NCBI GenBank assembly: GCA_002350445.1
Contig: DEEV01000104.1
Coordinates: forward strand, 13,944 to 22,124
Length of the DNA stretch: 8,181 nucleotides
Direction of reading: 5' to 3'
Origin: Treponema sp. UBA2869
GTDB taxonomy: Bacteria > Spirochaetota > Spirochaetia > Treponematales > Treponemataceae
Each line of letters opens with the position of its first letter. Positions within the stretch are counted from its first letter, which is position 1. The position numbers were made by a program, and so were the translations under genes. The notes below the pieces were generated by a model. It was given only the letters and a program-made list of their open reading frames with translations, searched no databases and was not told the origin of the DNA. Below are positions 6,096-8,181 of the stretch, one piece after another.

Positions 6096-6845
6096 ATGAA
6101 AAAGGGGCTTAAAGTCTTGGTAAGTCTTGCAGTTCTTTTTGTTCTTGGATTGCCTGTTTTCAGCCAGCCAAGCTCAAAGAGTATTGAGACTTTTGTGATG
6201 GAAACTTTTGATTCTGCAGGTGAGCAGAATTATTTGTACAGCGGAACAACATACAGCTGGGACTGGGCTGTAAATACAAGCCGTTTTGTTGCTGAAGGTT
6301 ATCCAAAAACTGGTTACTACGAAGGAATCCCGCTTTCTTTGAAAGCATTGCTTAAGGGAACAGATGTAGAACGCAAGGTTTTTGGTGTAAAAATTGCTTT
6401 CAACCGTAAGGGAGACAACTGGTTTGAGATTTACCCTACAAAAGATGACAAGCCTTTTGAAATTCCATTTGTAGGAAGTGTATCTCAGCTTGATTTCTGG
6501 GTTTGGGGTGCAAACTACAATTACTACCTTGAAGTAATGCTTCGCGATGCAACAGGTCGTGTTCATGTTCTTCAGGCAGGAAGTCTTGCATTTAATGGCT
6601 GGAAAAATATTGTAGTAAATATTCCTGGCTGGCTTCAGCAGCATTCACACTTGCGCTCTGGTCCAGAGAATATGACTTTTGTTGGATTTAGAGTTCGTTC
6701 TGATGCAGAAGAATATGTAGATAATTATGTTATCTTCTTTGATCAGATGAAATATACAACAAATTCACTCTCATTCATTTTCGATGGTTACGAAATGAAA
6801 GATGTTGACTTTGGTGAATCTTCTGGTGAAGGGGAGGCAAAATAA
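6096..6845 (+). CDS. flaA: Flagellar filament outer-layer (sheath) protein, FlaA family, first of two
   Basis: FlaA proteins are exported to the spirochaete periplasm and coat or stabilise the FlaB core of the endoflagella. This 249-residue protein starts with a clear signal peptide (MKK, hydrophobic stretch, VFS before Q24; cleavage probably after S23). The mature part has FlaA-like beta-rich blocks: VFGVKIAFNRKGDNWFEIYP (95-114), LDFWVWGANYNYYLEVMLRD (132-151), GSLAFNGWK (162-170), VGFRV (196-200) and YVIFFDQMK (211-219). The tail is acidic and serine/glycine-rich. The length is shorter than classical FlaA of about 320-350 residues and resembles the T. pallidum TP0663/TP0664 type, as does its position beside fba. 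Its stop overlaps the next ATG by one base. The family assignment is strong; the exact paralogue name is not. Confidence 0.92.
   Translation: MKKGLKVLVSLAVLFVLGLPVFSQPSSKSIETFVMETFDSAGEQNYLYSGTTYSWDWAVNTSRFVAEGYPKTGYYEGIPLSLKALLKGTDVERKVFGVKIAFNRKGDNWFEIYPTKDDKPFEIPFVGSVSQLDFWVWGANYNYYLEVMLRDATGRVHVLQAGSLAFNGWKNIVVNIPGWLQQHSHLRSGPENMTFVGFRVRSDAEEYVDNYVIFFDQMKYTTNSLSFIFDGYEMKDVDFGESSGEGEAK
6833..6837 (+). promoter_or_regulatory. Strong ribosome binding site of the second flaA gene, inside the first
   Basis: GGAGG in a GGGGAGG run lies within the last codons of the upstream gene, seven bases before the ATG at 6845. Together with the TAATG stop-start overlap it indicates translational coupling. 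Confidence 0.85.
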
Positions 6846-7567
6846 TGAAAAAGTTATTAGTTTTAGCAGTTCTTGCTCTTGTATCAACTGGTTTTGTGTT
6901 TGCACAGACTTCCAGCCTTCAGGATCCAAATCCTGAAACAGTAGGAAATGATTCTGCAATGTCTGCATTGCGCGAGGTTTCACTTGATAAATTTGAACGC
7001 GAAGGTTCCTGGAATGTTCATATTTCTGCTGACTATGGTGTAATTGCAGCACGCCTTTTTGAAGGTAACCCTGCAATGAAAGAGCCTTTGGCAGAAGATG
7101 AAGGTAAAGAGGCAGAAGATACACAGGTACTTGGTATTCGTGTAGATTTCTTCCGCCGTGGAAAGAACTCTTTTACAATTAAATCTGGACGTCCTATTCC
7201 TATTGAAGGAACTGCAAAGACAATTTCTATGTGGGTTTGCGGACGTAATCAGGATCATGAACTTTATGTTCTTGTTCAGGACTATTTTGGAAGCAATTTT
7301 GAACTTTATATGGGTTCACTTGGTTTCTCTGGCTGGAAAAAGCTTACTTGTGTAATTCCTCCAAGTCCGGATGGAGAACATGGTATTGTTCAGAGTTCTG
7401 CATACTTCGGAGATAAACCTGGCCTTAAGGTTCTTGGTTTCCGTATTGATTGTAACCCAATGCAGGCTCGCGGAACATATTATGTATACTTCGATGATTT
7501 GCGTGCTGTAACAGATTTGTATGATATGCAGAATCATGACGAAGATGATATGGCTGATAACTGGTAA
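6845..7567 (+). CDS. flaA: Flagellar filament outer-layer (sheath) protein, FlaA family, second of two
   Basis: A 240-residue paralogue of the preceding gene. The signal peptide MKKLLVLAVLALVSTGFVFA is followed by Q21, a typical cleavage point. The same blocks recur in the same order: VLGIRVDFFRRGKNSFTI (95-112), ISMWVCGRNQDHELYVLVQD (127-146), GSLGFSGWKKL (157-167), LGFRID (197-202) and TYYVYFDDLR (211-220). The two proteins clearly share a fold but differ at many positions, so the duplication is old. A lysine/glutamate-rich insert (about 79-93) precedes the first block, and the C-terminus is markedly acidic (HDEDDMADNW). It lacks its own promoter and is co-expressed with the first copy, so both are likely to occupy the same sheath. 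The operon ends at the terminator just downstream. Confidence 0.92.
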   Translation: MKKLLVLAVLALVSTGFVFAQTSSLQDPNPETVGNDSAMSALREVSLDKFEREGSWNVHISADYGVIAARLFEGNPAMKEPLAEDEGKEAEDTQVLGIRVDFFRRGKNSFTIKSGRPIPIEGTAKTISMWVCGRNQDHELYVLVQDYFGSNFELYMGSLGFSGWKKLTCVIPPSPDGEHGIVQSSAYFGDKPGLKVLGFRIDCNPMQARGTYYVYFDDLRAVTDLYDMQNHDEDDMADNW

Positions 7568-7588
7568 TCCTTTTTAGATGCAAAATAA

Positions 7589-7617
7589 GCGGCTTCGAAA
7601 GAAGCCGCATTTTTTTT
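7589..7617 (+). terminator. Intrinsic terminator of the flaA operon
   Basis: GCGGCTTC (7589-7596) and GAAGCCGC (7601-7608) form a perfect eight-pair stem closed by a stable GAAA tetraloop, then A and eight Ts (7610-7617). It begins 22 bases after the second flaA stop. On the minus strand the stem is followed by TTATTTT, so it may also terminate the convergent gene at 7631-8181, less efficiently. Confidence 0.95.
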
Positions 7618-7630
7618 ACTTTTGGAAGTT

Positions 7631-8181
7631 TTAGGAAATTTTGTAATAACGGGAACGCTTAAAAATTTTTGTCTGCGTTATAACATTCATTCTTACTAAA
7701 ACCCATAAAATAAGATTTGTATTTTTATAGATTCTTGCTGGAATATTCTTTTGTTTTTTAAGGATGACTGCTAAGTCTTTTGCGCAGAATTCTTGCGGTA
7801 AATTTTCTGGAAGCAGGGCAAGGTAATCGTCTTTGTTTTTAAAAGTCTTTGTTTCTAAAATATCTTCCAGCCTTTTATTTGTTTTGTTCCAGTTTTTCTT
7901 AAATCTTCTTTGTTTGTTTTTTGATTGAACTTCTTTTTCTGTTTGAATTCTTTCTTCTATTATGTTTGTTTTTAAGACTTCTAGTGTAAATTCAGGTTTT
8001 AAAAGCAATGAATATATTCCGGTAAGTTCACGAAATAAATCGTAAATGTTTCCTTTTACAGGACTTTTCCTTTTAGAAATTATTTTACCATTTTTATCAA
8101 TTAAAATTATTGTTTTTCTTTCTATAAGCGGGTAGACAAGCCTTACTGTTTTTTCTTTTTGTATGGCGTCTTGTAATTTAC
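7631..8181 (-). CDS. Unrecognised protein, C-terminal 182 residues (N-terminus beyond window edge)
   Basis: The reading frame stays open to the right edge, so the true start lies outside the window; the first in-window start-like codon (TTG at 8008) has coding sequence on both sides and is not a start. The visible part reads from KLQDAIQKEK to RSRYYKIS. An early segment, IIDKNGK-like (TIILIDKNGKII), looks like two beta strands with a turn. A middle stretch is very rich in lysine, asparagine and glutamate (roughly residues 75-120 of the fragment) and probably helical. The last about 60 residues (FCAKDLAVILKKQKNIPARIYKNTNLILWVLVRMNVI) resemble a small winged-helix-like module, tentatively. No signal peptide or membrane segment is evident. 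It is convergent with the flaA operon and shares its terminator region. I do not recognise the family and assign no function. Confidence 0.75.
   Translation of the reverse strand, partial: KLQDAIQKEKTVRLVYPLIERKTIILIDKNGKIISKRKSPVKGNIYDLFRELTGIYSLLLKPEFTLEVLKTNIIEERIQTEKEVQSKNKQRRFKKNWNKTNKRLEDILETKTFKNKDDYLALLPENLPQEFCAKDLAVILKKQKNIPARIYKNTNLILWVLVRMNVITQTKIFKRSRYYKIS

Noticed and set aside
6160..7610. Minus-strand and alternative-frame open frames within the two flaA genes
   Set aside because: They have no ribosome sites or motifs and overlap genes with signal peptides, coupling and conserved FlaA blocks.
7631..8008. A gene start at the TTG ending at 8008 for the right-edge protein
   Set aside because: The frame remains open through the edge with the same residue composition upstream, and no ribosome site precedes this TTG; the protein is cut by the window.

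Overview
The window looks like a chromosomal segment of a host-associated spirochaete of the genus Treponema. The evidence is a pair of adjacent FlaA (periplasmic flagellar sheath) genes lying divergently beside a class II fructose-bisphosphate aldolase gene, an arrangement I recall from Treponema pallidum (TP0662 to TP0664). AT-rich intergenic DNA and bidirectional hairpin terminators fit. I see no tRNA, rRNA, CRISPR array, insertion sequence or other sign of recent transfer. Species cannot be fixed from the sequence alone.

Layout. Bases 1-3444 are a tight three-gene minus-strand operon: a histidine kinase (1360-3444), purine-nucleoside phosphorylase deoD (638-1342) and a sugar-nucleotidyltransferase-like gene cut by the left edge (1-626). 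A 45-bp divergent control region (3445-3489) separates it from a plus-strand pair: a NarL/FixJ response regulator (3490-4140) and a seven-helix membrane protein of unknown function (4152-4790). A bidirectional terminator (4842-4869) closes both this pair and the convergent fba gene (4882-5889, minus). A 206-bp divergent region (5890-6095) carries back-to-back promoters for fba and for two translationally coupled flaA-type genes (6096-6845, 6845-7567). A strong GAAA-loop terminator follows (7589-7617). The right end holds the C-terminal part of an unrecognised minus-strand protein (7631-8181).

How the parts fit. The kinase has no membrane segment or signal peptide. Its first 284 residues are a LacI/PurR-type ligand-binding domain without the DNA-binding head, followed by a GAF-like middle region, a coiled coil and a HisKA_3/HATPase core. 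It is therefore a cytoplasmic sensor of a small metabolite, probably a sugar or nucleoside, paired with the divergent response regulator. Its co-transcription with deoD suggests a link to nucleoside use. This kinase architecture, the apparently leaderless mirrored promoters between kinase and regulator, and the compact fba/flaA control region are the most interesting parts of the window. The remaining genes are ordinary housekeeping and motility genes.
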